A stretch of DNA of 64,000 nt from Ornithodoros turicata (lineage: Eukaryota; Arthropoda; Arachnida; Ixodida; Argasidae): assembly GCF_037126465.1 (NCBI RefSeq), contig NC_088209.1, positions 21,643,146 to 21,707,145 on the forward strand, given 5' to 3'. Both the position numbers and the translations under genes were made by a program. Positions 45,001 to 56,139 of this stretch are shown here, one piece after another (position 1 is the stretch's first letter; the number at the start of each line of letters is the position of its first letter). The notes below the pieces were generated by a model, which worked only from the letters and a program-made list of their open reading frames with translations, made no database searches and was not told the DNA's origin.

Positions 45001-48000
45001 AGACATTTAGGGAAGGTGACACGCTGAAATAACATAGTAGATGACTTACCTTGCAGCCATGGAAGAAGCAGGGCATATTTAAGGCCCTCGGTTTTCCCTG
45101 ATTCCACGAAATGTAGCGGATTTCGGAGTTAATCGCGGAATTCTTAGTTTTGCACAGAATTCCACGGAACCACTTATTTATTTTTTAAAGCAGGTTTCTT
45201 TACTGAACTACATGTGTTTGTGGTCATGGTGCCCATGTGATGATCTGGTTCGAGTGTCGTAACACATAAAAGCTCCGTGTTGTGTATAGTGACTCACACG
45301 ATGTTTTCATGCTATGGCTTTTCAGCACCCCAGTTGAAGCTTTCTGAGGATCGTTTGACAGTAACTGGGGAGAAAGGTTACTGCATGGTTAGAGCTACAC
45401 ATGGTTAGTTTTGAAGTTTCCATGTTGACAATATTTCATCTCATGTCCCATATGGTGTGAGAAATTGTCACGTATCTCTGCAGGGGTTGAAGAAGGGACG
45501 TGGTACTTTGAAGCAACGATAGAGGAAATGCCAGAAAATAGCGCAACACGAATTGGCTGGTCTCAAGAATTAGGTAAGTTACCAGGATATGCTGGAAATT
45601 GGGAAGAGGGTTTTATGAAGGGCACCTTACCTTATAGACCACTTTATTGTTTACAAACAAGAGGCGCCATCTGTGCATGCGTGGGGTTGGTGTGGGCGAA
45701 ACACACCAAACGCAAGTGCGACATTGACCGTGTTGCACTGCTAGACTGCTCTCGACTGTCTCCTTCCACAACACCCGAATAATTTAGAGGAAGTTAAGGA
45801 ATCGGACAACTGCTGCTACAAGACAAAGTTGTTATGAACGGTATACAACATGACGATCCCTTTGCACTGCACATAGACAGGACAGCCCAGCCTCAAAACA
45901 TGCCACCGATCATAATCGCACTGTAGTTGATGTAATAGTACTTACGCCGAGCCAGTTCACTGCTGATACTTAGGGTTCTTCGTTTTCGGGTTTTATGATT
46001 TTTTAAATTTGGGAGGGAAAAATCGGGTGCTATTTACACACGAGAATTCGGGGAGAAATCGGGCGCTACGATCTGTGTTTGATATGTCACCGGGGAATTT
46101 TGGGGGGAAACGAAAGGCATACGAAACAAGCCACTGCTGTGACACTGTGACGAGAAACGAGAATCTTTATATTTCCGCTCGGAACGGGGATAGGGAATGA
46201 CCAGCGGTATTCAAACACTTGCCCGAGCTCCACAAAAGCTCGCCTTTGACTCCTGCAGGAAGGGGATCATAAAGGGAGGACAAATAGGTTATCACAAATA
46301 GCTCTCCTTGCTGATATTATAATTCACTTTTCCGACGGTTTACCGAGAATGACAAGTTGAAGGACCGCAAGGATTTTGGGTAGATATCGGGTTTTATCCG
46401 ACTTCTTGAAAATTTGTTTTGAGGGGAACTATCGTGAAAAATCGGGTTTAACCCGAAAACGAAGAAACCTACTTACGCTGTGAAGGGTACAAGTCACTGG
46501 AAGTATACAATTTTTTCACCTTAGGCGAGCCGTTTTAACGGGGCGTTTCTGAAAATAGTGCTGATTCGCTACTGTGCACCGATTCATGCTAGCGTCGAGG
46601 CAATGTCAGGGAATCCTTCCGTTTAACTGCAGCGATCAAACGATTTCTTCGTTCTGCATTGCGCGGAAACTGATGAAAAGTGATTTCGCAGCCCTTTCCC
46701 CATTGGGTTGTGTACCCGGGTATACAGCGTTGCGGCCTGCCCACTTTGCATGAAAACGATCACTCGAATCACTCCAACTGATTGCTGTCTTGCCCACACC
46801 AAGCAGACGATCTGCTGACTGCAGCGCCACCGCTAGCGTGCGACGTCAGTCGCACAAACTGGTCTATTAACACGTATGTTACACGAAATGACATTTTCAG
46901 TGATGTGGTTTGTTCTTTAGAGTGGTAATTCACTGTCATTATTGCTGTTTCTATGTATAACCCATAAGTATGTTTAGTTAGTGAAAGGAAATTAAATAAC
47001 AGACTGAACTTGGTCGGTGCAGTGTCAAGTGCTGGAACAGGGACTTGTGCTGTGCAGGGTGAGGCAAAGGCATCTGAATTTAAAAGTACATATATTTTAA
47101 AAATATTTCTGACGAATCATAGTCACAACCAGATTACCATATGAACTACCAGCGGTTGGTTAGCAGTAATAGCTACACCCTCGCGATATAGTAACCCATA
47201 CGCCTTGGGACAGGTTGGAACGGGCTATTGCAGTAGATACGCCTTAGACAGGCAGCATGCTCTCTTCTGAAGGGTCTTGTCACCTCACGCCTGAAGATGC
47301 CGTTCTGCTCTTGGTCTCTCCTCTAGCAAACCTACAAGCTCCTTTAGGCTACGATCGGTTTGGATACTCGTGGCGTTCAAGGAAAGGAACCCGCTTTCAT
47401 GAGAGTCGGGGCTACCACTACAGCGATGGTGGTTACGGTGCTGGAGACACTGTGGGCTTCCTTATCCATCTTCCTCGAAGCAAAGAAAAGGAGGGGAAGC
47501 TTTCACTGCCTGATGCTTTCAAAGATAGGGTGTGTGAGGGTTAGGTCACATGCTGTGGCTAAATTGTGGTTTGATCCGTGTTTTCTTTGTAGCCATTGGT
47601 GAAGTTCAAGAGCTACTTGTATTATGAAGAAAAGGATGAACTGCAGCAAGCCATAAAGAGCCTGAAGCCACTACCTAAAAGTCAGGTACTTGACAGGTTC
47701 TTGCTCTGCTATCCGAGACAGCAAAAGTTTTAAAAGCCGTAATGACTCGATGAAGCTAGTTCTTGCATCGAAAATTGTACCGGGCGTCCCACAGTTGCCG
47801 AGCTTTAAAAAGAAAAAAGCTACTTTATATTCATGGATTAACTACATATTAAGAGTCTCCGAAGCTGATAGTCAGTACTTTTTAAATTTATGCTAGGTAG
47901 CTCATGAAATCAAGTAACTTTTTAATTTGTCACTTGGGAGCCAAAGTGTCAATGGACAAGTGACAATGGACCAAAAATTACCCCTGCGAAATTTAAAAGA

Positions 48001-51000
48001 CGGCCTGCTCGCGCTTTTGGAACGCCCTCGCACCCTTGGGGTTGCGACATGGTTCTGCTGGCATGGTTCTTGCATTGGGAGCGCCATGGGGTAAACAGGA
48101 GAAAGGCTGCTCGGGAAAATCAAACATGGCACACATGGGCTCGACCAAACTATGAGCACACTTATGAGGGCGTTCAAAGAGCAACGTGTGCTAGACGCGT
48201 GAGCAGGCAATAATGTGGTACCCTTCTAAATTTTGTGGGCTTTCTTTTTTGGCAGAAAAAAAAAGAAACTATAAAGGGTACCGTGTTGAGGACACCTCAT
48301 TCGAAATTGTCACAACCTACACTACAAACCTGTTCATTGGCACTTTGGCTCTCAAGTCACAAATTAAAAAGTCAGTTAGTTAATTAGTAAATTAGCATTA
48401 ATGAACGAAAAAAGCTAGCTATCAGCTTTTGCAACTCTTAACAACATGCACTTGGTTTAGCTAGGTTTAACTTGGAGATAGCTTCGTTCTTTTTTTCAAG
48501 CTTGGCAACCATACATGGGACGCCCGGTATGAATATCCATACTTACGAGTATTTGGAGTTTGGAATCTGAATTCGATTCTTCCCGTGTTTGGCATGTACG
48601 CATGAAGTTATGATGAGCCCATATTTGCTCATCACTATGCAGACAGCGAGTTTCTCTTAAAAAAAGAAAAAGAGAAACTGGATACGCATGTAAGTTGTGA
48701 CCCATTGTTGGTAGTGCTGATACATGTGTTGTATGGAGGTCACAGAACGGAATGTTTACATATTTAAAAGACTGCCTCAGTAATATTTACATAATGGTAT
48801 CTCCAGATTACATATTACAAGAATGGCGAATGCATGGGTGTAGCCTGGCAGGACATTAATGAAGGAACCTACTATCCTGCTATATCCCTGTACAAGAGCT
48901 GCACCGTAAGTAACTTTGAGGACCTCTAGATCTCCCGTGACGAACTGTGAAATGTGCATGACTCTACGCATTCTTGTTCTCCCCGCAGGTAAAGCTTAAC
49001 TTTGGGCCCAATTTCAAGCATAAGCCAAAAGATGTAACGTGCTCAGGGGTAAGGCATGTCTCTGTTTATTACATGTGCGTAGTTTACACTTGTGCACTCC
49101 ACTGCAGCATCATCGTGTTGGACATATAAGTAACATGCGCGGTCATGCCAGTGTTCACATGTAGAGATGAGCAGGGGGAGGGTGGGGGGTTATCCGTAGA
49201 CACCAGCATACTGTTGCAATTTGCAGGTAGAAATTCAGTGTCACTGTGGGTTGCGGGTAAAATGTGTGTGTACCTGCCATGTGTCCAGAGGTAGTGTGGA
49301 TAAACCTGCAGTACCCACTGACTTAACTTTTTGCGACTTGAACTTAATTTTGACGTTTCTCCAGTTTCTGTAGATAAAGATAGCTGAAAAGTGGACTTTT
49401 TTTTTCACGCAATCCGTGGCCACTTGACGTTTTGGCGGAGCACCTGTGGCTTTTACTGAAATAGCTGACAAATTAGGCCCTGAACATTAAGCGTAACAGC
49501 ATGCTCCACTGAAAATTCCTCTTGTTCCTTTCAGCACAATTCTGTCTGTCCACATATGAGCTGATCATCTCACAATATCTTAACCAGATTATAACCGGGT
49601 GTTACCATGTCTGTCGTTTCCCACCCACCCTCACCCTCACCCAGTTCTTTGGTATTTGTCTATCTATGAATAGGGCCAGACTTCTCAGGGTTATATTTTT
49701 CAGCAACATCGGGGGACAAATATCGGGTTATACTTAGGGCCTGACTTTTTCGGGTTTTATTTTTGGCCAAATTCGGGGGGTAAATATCGGGCGATATTTT
49801 TCATTGGAAAATTCGGGTGTATTCGGGTTAAATCCCGTTACGGCATATTCTGTCGTCAGGAATTCGGGTGTATTCGGGTGATTTTTTATTGTTTAATAAA
49901 AATTTGTCTTAACGTGGAACTAATGTTTAGCAATGTTATCAAACTTTATTTTAATGCACGCCTATGAGTGTGCCACGCGACCCGGATGTTTTCGGGTAGA
50001 TTCGGGTTAAACCCTAATTTTACAGATTTCGTTCGGGGGGTAAATATCGGGCGGATACGGGTTTAACCCTAAAAAGTCAGGCCCTAGTTATACTTTGCTT
50101 CAATAATTTGGGTGTAATCGAGTTGAACTGAACCGGATTCAACCCAATTCTGGAACCGGATTGTATCAGGTGTAAATGATATTCCGTTAACTCGGCATAA
50201 TACACATGACACACCAGTAGACACAGAGTGTCGATATTTAGTCCATGCATCTAAGAGGCAGCAGGATCTCTGTTTTGGCAGTTTGTATGAGCATATTTAT
50301 GCATATATACAACCCTGTTTCTAAAATCCTCTGCTAATTGTGGGGACTTCGAATCGCCCTGGTCCAGCAGTTTTCTGGGAATATGTCAGATTAAACTCGG
50401 TTTTTCTGGATTTTTTTTTCCTTATCGGGCCTAAGCGGGTATGCTTACCGTAAAAAAAGTCAGGCCCTGTGAATGAATAGTGTGTAGAATAGTTAGGGCC
50501 TGACTTTTTCAGGTTTTATTTTTGGCCAAATTCGGGGGGTAAAAATCGGGTGATATTTTTCATTTGAAAATTCTGGTGTATTCGGGTTAAATCCCGTTAC
50601 GGCATATTCGGTCGTCAGGAATTTGGGTGCATTCAGGTGATTTTCTTTTGTTTAATAAAAATTTGTCTTAACATGGAACTAATGTTTAGCAATGTTATCA
50701 AACTTTATTTTAATGCACGCTTATGAGTGTGCCACGCGACCCGGATGTTTTCTGGTAGATTCGGGTTAAACCCGAATTTTACAGATTTCGTTCGGGGGGT
50801 AAATATCGGCGGATACGGGTTTAACCCTAAAGAGTCATGCCCTAAGAATAGTGTATGTCATATCCTGCCTTTGTGGCTTTCATACGATGATACATAATAG
50901 CGTACACCAGGGGGCATAGCGAGGCGGCATGCTTAGGCTTCAGCCCCTCCAGAAATGTAGTCAGGCATGTATGGTGTTGTACCATTTCTTCGCTCTCGTC

Positions 51001-51330
51001 TGAGGCAAATTCGCTGTGCTCAAGAGATGGGATCAACACTGGCTAGAGATCATGTAAAGATGTGCGTCTGCGCATTGGCATTGGCTAGGTATGTTTTTCT
51101 TTTTTAGATCCCATCTCCGCACATCGCAGTCACCACTGTTGAAATTTCTGGCTGTGCGCCCGATGTACATATCTCATTGCATAGTAATCAGTAGTAATGC
51201 TTTGCGTGTTTATTTTTCTTTGCAGATGGATGAGATTGTTAAGAAAGCAATGATACACCAGACTGTGTCTGACTTGCTCTACTTAGTTGAAAATGAGGGC
51301 CAGCTGCAACTGGATGCTATTTATTTTTAG
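39050..51330 (+). CDS. ASH2L: ASH2 / ASH2L, COMPASS core subunit
   Basis: Nuclear core subunit of COMPASS/MLL H3K4 methyltransferases. Exons: 39050-39078, 39166-39570, 39635-39724, 39833-39921, 40293-40384, 40948-41043, 41125-41214, 41965-42046, 43014-43098, 44661-44875, 45326-45403, 45484-45573, 47327-47529, 47593-47685, 48807-48905, 48989-49048, 51226-51330. Phases close to 2,001 nt, 666 residues (human 628). Seen: an acidic N-terminus; a PHD-like finger at residues 143-191 (CYCG, CIAC, H-x2-C, CKQC); the winged-helix region ([14 protein letters not shown]); then [20 protein letters not shown] and a split SPRY domain ([20 protein letters not shown]). The last exon ends with the DPY30-binding helix ([15 protein letters not shown]). 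Joining exon 16 to 17 directly aligns without gaps to human over this helix. The start AAAATGG is in good context. Human ASH2L lacks the first Cys pair, which is present here. Confidence 0.97.
42085..42230. repeat. Fragment of the TACCGTAATTTCACGC foldback family
   Basis: It begins TACCGTAATTTCACGCATAT and continues through AGCCGCGGCTTATGTGC and ATTTTGCCCGGGTATTTTCC, matching one end of the element at 871-1457. The opposite end is missing. It lies in ASH2 intron 8. Confidence 0.6.
42766..42867. mobile_element. Short MITE (AAGGGTGTCTTACGG ends) in ASH2 intron 8
   Basis: AAGGGTGTCTTACGGATACG and TTGTACGGACACCCTGT are approximate inverses enclosing about 60 bp. The CAGGGTGTCC-type end is common among TA-targeting MITEs. 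The duplication is not clear because the left edge differs. Confidence 0.5.
45081..45190. repeat. GGCCCTCGGTTTTCC repeat, copy 2
   Basis: TTAAGGCCCTCGGTTTTCCC, GATTTCGGAGTTAATCGCGG and TTGCACAGAATTCCACGG match the block at 21671-21775. It lies in ASH2 intron 10 shortly before the exon at 45326. Confidence 0.6.
45972..46471. mobile_element. CGGGTT-word MITE in ASH2 intron 12
   Basis: The left end is TAGGGTTCTTCGTTTTCGGG and the right end CCCGAAAACGAAGAAACCTA. The interior carries AAATCGGG and GGGTTTAACCCG words, as in the TAGGGCCTGAC family. Adjacent 8-bp flanks are not identical, so the target duplication is unproven. Confidence 0.65.
47781..48527. mobile_element. TA-flanked inverted-repeat transposon in ASH2 intron 14
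   Basis: The ends CCGGGCGTCCCA and TGGGACGCCCGG are exact inverses flanked by TA (47779-47780, 48528-48529). Further inside, TTTTTAATTTGTCACTTGGG and its approximate inverse CTCAAGTCACAAATTAAAAA form a second inverted pair. The 747-bp length with no recognisable transposase indicates a non-autonomous element. Confidence 0.8.
49670..50470. repeat. Older TAGGGCCTGAC-family copy split by copy B
   Basis: TAGGGCCAGACTTCTCAGGG at the left and GTAAAAAAAGTCAGGCCCTG at the right look like the ends of one diverged element. Copy B (49735-50086) is inserted near its left end, because copy B's duplicated target GTTATACT belongs to the older element. Confidence 0.6.
49735..50086. mobile_element. hAT-type MITE, TAGGGCCTGAC family copy B, TSD GTTATACT
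   Basis: The ends TAGGGCCTGACTTTTTCGGG and CCCTAAAAAGTCAGGCCCTA are flanked by exact 8-bp GTTATACT (49727-49734, 50087-50094). It is collinear with the copies at 20058 and 50494, including the core AACTAATGTTTAGCAATG. It lies in ASH2 intron 16. Confidence 0.92.
50494..50844. mobile_element. hAT-type MITE, TAGGGCCTGAC family copy C, TSD AGAATAGT
   Basis: The ends TAGGGCCTGACTTTTTCAGG and CCCTAAAGAGTCATGCCCTA are flanked by exact 8-bp AGAATAGT (50486-50493, 50845-50852). It is collinear with copies A and B, with scattered substitutions. It lies about 400 bp from copy B in the same intron. Confidence 0.92.
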
Positions 51331-51494
51331 CATACGTATGGCTAACATGTACAGTAATTAATTTTGTTAAAGTGATTTTTATACTTGTATCCTGTGTACT
51401 CAAATTCATCAGCACAGTGCATCCACTTGCACCACATGATGACACCAGATGATAACTTAGCCAACATGAATGCAACATAGTCTTCTATGTAAAA

Positions 51495-52760
51495 AGGAAG
51501 CTGGTAGGAAGCTGGTGGTAGGATTCCAACCCACCTCCTCCCAGTCTTCAGGACGACCTTGGATCTGCAGCGGCCGGTGGACAACGACGATGATGGACAC
51601 GCACCAGGAGCACCCGCTTCTCGGTTCCACCGGCGCGGTCATGGAGATAGGCCACCGTCATCGCCTCTCCGTGGCATACCATCATCGCCGGTCGGGACTC
51701 ATGTAGAGGGACACCACCTCCTCTACATTTGGTGACCCGAACTATGAACACCATGTTCGGAGTAATTGGGCCCTTTTACCATCCCAAATTTTGCAACCTT
51801 CCGCAAGTCCAACACCGACGGCACGCTGCCGCGCAGCCTGGAAGCCCTCATTTCCTGTCCGACGCTACAATGGACCGCTATGGTAGCTCTGATACGGCAA
51901 CCAATCGAACCTGATGCTCTCCACGTATCCTCAACCTTACCTGTCCAGACCCACTGCCACGGCTCTCATTTGTCCTCAACATCCTCCTCTCGTTCCCGAT
52001 TGGTTTCCTGGGCTCGGCAAGCGGACTCCTGCATACCGACCTACGGACTCCCTCCTACAAAGCACGACCAACCGGCACACACGCGCCTCACAGCTTCATC
52101 AACCATCACTTCTGCCCGATGTTCATGCACCCCCAGCGCTCCTTCACTGCCGGCCGCGACACTCGAGCCTCGCGGTCGCGGCAGTCGCGGCGGCCGACGC
52201 CACGGCACGCTTCAGCCGGCGTCTGGGCATCTCTAAACGGCTCGCACAGCCTCACCCTCTCCTCCCCTGGGACTCTGAGCTTTGGCTCCCGTGCCGGTAG
52301 CGGCACCCCAGCACCACCACTTCGCCAGCGCCTCACTCTCTTCCCCACTCTTCTCGGACTAACGGATCGTGATGCCTGATCAGCTGTGATGCTCCGCCAC
52401 CGTGTGCCGTGCCGTCATCCTGTTCAACCGTGCATGTTAACCACGGTCGCCCTCGCTGCCCTCCTCTAGTGAAGTCGTGGACATCATTTGCTTTATCGCC
52501 GCTCCGCGTCTGAGGGGTGGAGTGATGTAGCGGCCGGTGGACAACGACGAGGATGGACACGTACCTGGAGCACCCGGTTCTCGGTTCCACCGGCGCGGCT
52601 ATGGAGATAGGCCACCGTCATCGCCTCTCCGTGGCATACCATCATCGCCGGTCGGAACTCATGTAGAGGGACACCACCTCCTCTACAGATCTACCACCGA
52701 GCGGATGCTTTTACCCACTCGTCCATGCCGGTGGTGTCAGCAGAAATGAGGCTGATCTAG
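51495..52760 (-). repeat. SINE split by the miniature LTR element
   Basis: Read on -, sequence on both sides of the LTR element joins into a tRNA-like stretch with GGTTGGAATCCTACC, close to the pol III B box. The left part is 51495-51565 and the right part 52692 to about 52760. The GATC repeated at the junction is the target duplication of the inserted element. Confidence 0.5.
51566..52687 (+). mobile_element. Miniature LTR retrotransposon (TRIM-like), complete
   Basis: Two direct repeats of 162 bp at 51566-51727 and 52526-52687 differ at only a few positions; both start TG and end CA. Right after the first is TTTGGTGACCCGAAC, the form of a tRNA primer-binding site. Right before the second is a purine-rich GAGGGGTGGAGTGA, a polypurine tract. 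The 4-bp GATC flanks both ends. The 798-bp interior is C-rich with no gag or pol domain, so it must move in trans, if at all. The primer tRNA and the autonomous parent family are not identified. It sits about 240 bp past the ASH2 stop codon. Confidence 0.88.
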
Positions 52761-53200
52761 ATCTAGCAACAACAACAACGTTGTTTAAAGATGACGAATG
52801 GGGAGTTTCATCGCCAGGGGCGATACTCTACCCCATTGCTGGTGGTGATGTGGGGAATGAAATAATGAGAACTCAAGAAAGACCTGGAGGGATACTCCTA
52901 TCGCGTTCTGGAAGGCGATGACGTTGTCCGCCGTGATGGCGTCTTCCACAAAGGTCAGAAGGTTTTTCGTGTGTATGTTATAGTTGCAGTAACAGACATG
53001 TCCTCACTGCCAGGGGAAGCTCGCGCACTGTTTGCATCGATAGCTGCGCGTGCCTTGTTTTTAGGTTTTCGGGTTTCAGTCGCTTGCAGTTAAACACACG
53101 AGTTCGCCTCGGACTTGACTGTTCGTCTCAGGAGTTAATTCACTGGCGACAATGGTACCTATTCGTTCTCACGCATATCAGGCGGTCCTCCAGGCCCAGG

Positions 53201-53389
53201 ATGGCGGCAGCCATTTCTCTGTTCGATGAGGTCGTGGACTCGTGGAACGCTTTTCAAATCCGCCTGAAAGCCTACCTTGAAGGCAACGACCTTACGGACG
53301 TAGCATCGGCGGTGCAACAAAAGGGGACATTTGGCCAGGAAGTGCCCCCGGGGCAGGAAGAACCGGCTGAGCGCTACAGCTCATTGTGA
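53201..53389 (+). pseudogene. gag-like fragment of the gypsy relic
   Basis: A 62-codon frame with a sequence starting FDEVVDSWNAFQIRLKAYLE resembles the amino end of arthropod Ty3/gypsy capsid proteins, where a short helix precedes W-x2-Y/F-x-x-R-L. It stops early and the following ~250 bp show no continuous frame, so it is a remnant. Confidence 0.45.
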
Positions 53390-54099
53390 GCCACAGAAAG
53401 GATGATGTCTCAGATGGACAAAACGAAGGGCAGCTGTTCACGATCCTGTCGGAACCAGGACCGTCGGCGCTGTCGACATGACTAAGCCCTTGTGGAGAGC
53501 CTTTAACTGCGTCGCGTAACTTTTACGTCGCGAGACAACAGAGATCATGAGCGACGCCTATGCGGTCGGTCTGCGGGTAGCTTTTGCCCACCTGAGCAAA
53601 AGCAGTAAGAAACAGAGACGTTATCTTCATGGTGAGCTAATATGACAAGCAATTCCTCATTTCAGTGTTGTTTATGTACGCGTAGAATTAAACTGAGACA
53701 CCTCACCCTTCATTTTGACTCATACGCGAACAGGACTCTCGAATTTGTGGAAGTTCGCAAGACAACCTATGTATAGTATCTAGGAAGGGAGTTGCCTCAG
53801 GAGTTGAAGGGAGTTGCCTCTTCTGGGCCCAGAAGAAGAACAGTCTCTGTTCGAAATATCGGCGGCTTCTGTCCTGAGGCAACTCCCTTCCTACGTCTCT
53901 ACCGGTTCGCTGGATTTCTACCCATCTATGTATAGTATCTGTTCTTCCACAGGAAAGAAAGAGCTGTTTGATTCTAGTGGTCTCGGGCAAATTGCGAACT
54001 TTTATGACTCTCCCGTACGTTGTTACCCTACGCCGCGAGACAAGTGACTATATATGAATACGAGCGATGCCACAGGACTGCTTTGGCCTAACTTGGCAC

Positions 54100-54500
54100 A
54101 ATGCAGGCTGGTCAATGCTTCGCAAGTCATTGGCCAGTGTACAGATCTGTATCAACAAACAAGCTTGTTGGTCGATAATACACCAGCAAGGCCGGGTAGG
54201 CCAGCCTAGCTATTGCCAAGCTTGGCCCAATCTTTGTTGCTTGGGCATAGTTGGCCCATTATTGCTGTTAATCGGTGGGCCGGCATCTAGCCGACAAAGG
54301 GCCAGCTATTGCCCATACTTGATTCTACACTGGCCCTGTGTTGGCCCCATGTCTTATAGGTCGCTCTGCTACATTGGCCCAACGTTGGCGGTATTAAGTC
54401 GGGCCGAGTAAGGCCAATGTCAATCCCCAAGCTTGGCCCAACCTTTTTCTGCACGGACGGCCCAACGACTTTTAGGTCGGAAGCACACGTCGGCCCGGCA
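54100..54500. repeat. TTGGCCCA-word repeat inside the gypsy relic
   Basis: Words such as CTTGGCCCAA, ATTGGCCCAACG, GTTGGCCC and GGGCCAGCTATTG recur at irregular spacing. The unit is close to self-complementary. It separates the gag-like and integrase parts and is probably a later insertion. Confidence 0.5.
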
Positions 54501-55596
54501 TTTTGCCGACGATGTTTTTCCCCTTGGGGAGTCGTCGTGCCGCATGCCGCGCAGAAAATGCATGAGACGCATCAGGGAATATCAGCAGTGAAATCCCTGG
54601 CGTGGGCGTTGTTCTGGTACCCGGGTTTGGACGCAGACATCGAGTTGGCAACAAAGACTTGCAACCCTTGCGCACAAGTGGCGTCTTTGCCGCCGACGCA
54701 ACCACCAGCTAGTTGGCTAGCGACCAATGAGCCTTGGAGTCGCGTTCACGTTGACTTTGCGGGGCCAATAGAGGGACAGATGCTACTGAGAACCGTGGAC
54801 TCGCACAGCAAGTGGATAGAGGTTATCAACATGAATACTACGTCAAGCGCCCGTACGACCGAGGAACTAAGGACGCTGTTCAGTCTGTTGGGTATACCGC
54901 GAACACTGGTCTCCGACAACGGACCGCAATTCGTGAGTGAGGCTTTCGAGGAATTCATGAGCCGTGACGGTGTTGTCACGATCGGCGCCCTACCACCCAT
55001 CAGTCAAATGGGTTGGCCGAGCAGGCTGTGCGTATACTATTAAAACAGGACTGAAGAAGAATGTGAAGGGGACGTTGTCAACGCGACTAGCAAGAATCCT
55101 GCATGGCTATCGCCGAACACAACGTGCGGCAAGACGCCGGCAATGTTGCTGCTGGGAAGAGATGTTCGTTCCCGTTTGGAACAATCTGGTGCCTGGCCTT
55201 AGTGAATATCTCTTGAGGGACGGTGAGCCCAGCAAGTCGAAGTTCCACGCCGGTCAACCCGTTTGGATGAGGCACTATGGGCAAGGAGACACCTAGGAAA
55301 CATAGGGTGATAAGGCGACCACAGGGATTCAGAATGGTTGTTGTCGGAAGTTCCGACGGTGATCAGATACGTCACCGCGACCAGCTTAGAAGCCGTGTGC
55401 CACCGGACGATGAAGTGCGTCAAGAGACCGTCGCAGCGGTACCTGCTCAGCCCAGCGATTCCTCCAACTCCTCTCCTGCAACAGCAGGGGGAATGCAATG
55501 ACCCTACTACGCCTTCGACGAGTGGTGACACGTTGCGACGATCAACCAGCAACAGATGTCCACCGGACCGTTCCCAAGAGGCAGGAATTCAGTAAC
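54417..55596 (+). pseudogene. Integrase relic of a Ty3/gypsy retroelement
   Basis: Seen in order: an H..H and C-x2-C zinc-binding region (THQGISAVK; CNPC), a VDFAGPI stretch with the first catalytic Asp, and VSDNGPQF with the second. After about 54985 the frame shifts, and the segment where the catalytic Glu is expected has neither a continuous frame nor that residue. Downstream, a GQPVWMRHY-like segment and an RHRDQLR-like end match the usual C-terminal part of gypsy integrases. The first ~50 codons of the longest frame are non-integrase repeat sequence. It cannot be functional as it stands. Confidence 0.75.
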
Positions 55597-55821
55597 GGAC
55601 AGTAACGCAGTAACGTCACTGCCAGGGGAAGCTCGCGCACTGTTTGCACCGATGGCTGCGCGTGTCTTATTGTGTCTAGTTTTTCGACTTTCAGTCTCTT
55701 GCAATTAAACTTCTACGTTTACGTGACGTTTTCGGCGACATATGTCAACGAACACCAGCCTGTACTCCTAATGCTCGACACTTCGCGTATCATGCCCAAG
55801 AATCGCGGACACGTCTCCGTA

Positions 55822-55917
55822 AAGTGCGCTTAGCCTAATAGCACACGTGCTACGTTTTAGGGTGCTGATATTGGGCACGTGCTACGTAGCACACGTGCTA
55901 TTAGACTAAGCGCACTT
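55822..55917. repeat. 96-bp palindrome
   Basis: AAGTGCGCTTAGCCTAATAG at the left is matched by CTATTAGACTAAGCGCACTT at the right, and GCACACGTGCTACG by CGTAGCACACGTGC inside. A loop of about 30 bp contains another GCACGTGC. It has several CACGTG E-box cores. It may be a tiny foldback element. Confidence 0.75.
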
Positions 55918-56139
55918 CGGGTGACTCAACGAAATTCGGGAGTCTCACGGATAATCCGGGAGGTTTGGCAGGTATACAGTAGCACGGCCACACCGCTTCA
56001 TCAGCGTGGACGCTATTTGCGAGCGTTCATCCACTTCTCCTTATTTTCGCTAAAGGGAGTATCTAGCCACTAAAAACGTCAGTGCAGACCATAGCAGTAA
56101 GCTATTAGCCGCGCATTTCCGGATAAAAGCAGTTTTATG

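Larger units (their letters stand above)
52997..55740 (+). mobile_element. Degraded Ty3/gypsy-type LTR retroelement
   Basis: A shared block (CACTGCCAGGGGAAGCTCGC ... TTGCARTTAAAC) occurs at about 52997-53095 and 55614-55712, in LTR-like positions. Between them are a gag-like fragment and a broken integrase region; protease, reverse transcriptase and RNase H are missing. Both block copies are followed by a GGCGACA sequence, resembling a primer-binding region, so the right copy may instead belong to another insertion. Confidence 0.6.

Noticed and set aside
51091..51225. Additional ASH2 exon before 51226 (frame containing AVRPM)
   Set aside because: Joining exon 16 directly to 51226 gives a gap-free alignment to the human C-terminal helix, so no extra exon is needed.
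51766..52300. 128- and 156-codon frames on +
   Set aside because: They lie in the C-rich interior of the miniature LTR element and show no gag or pol similarity.
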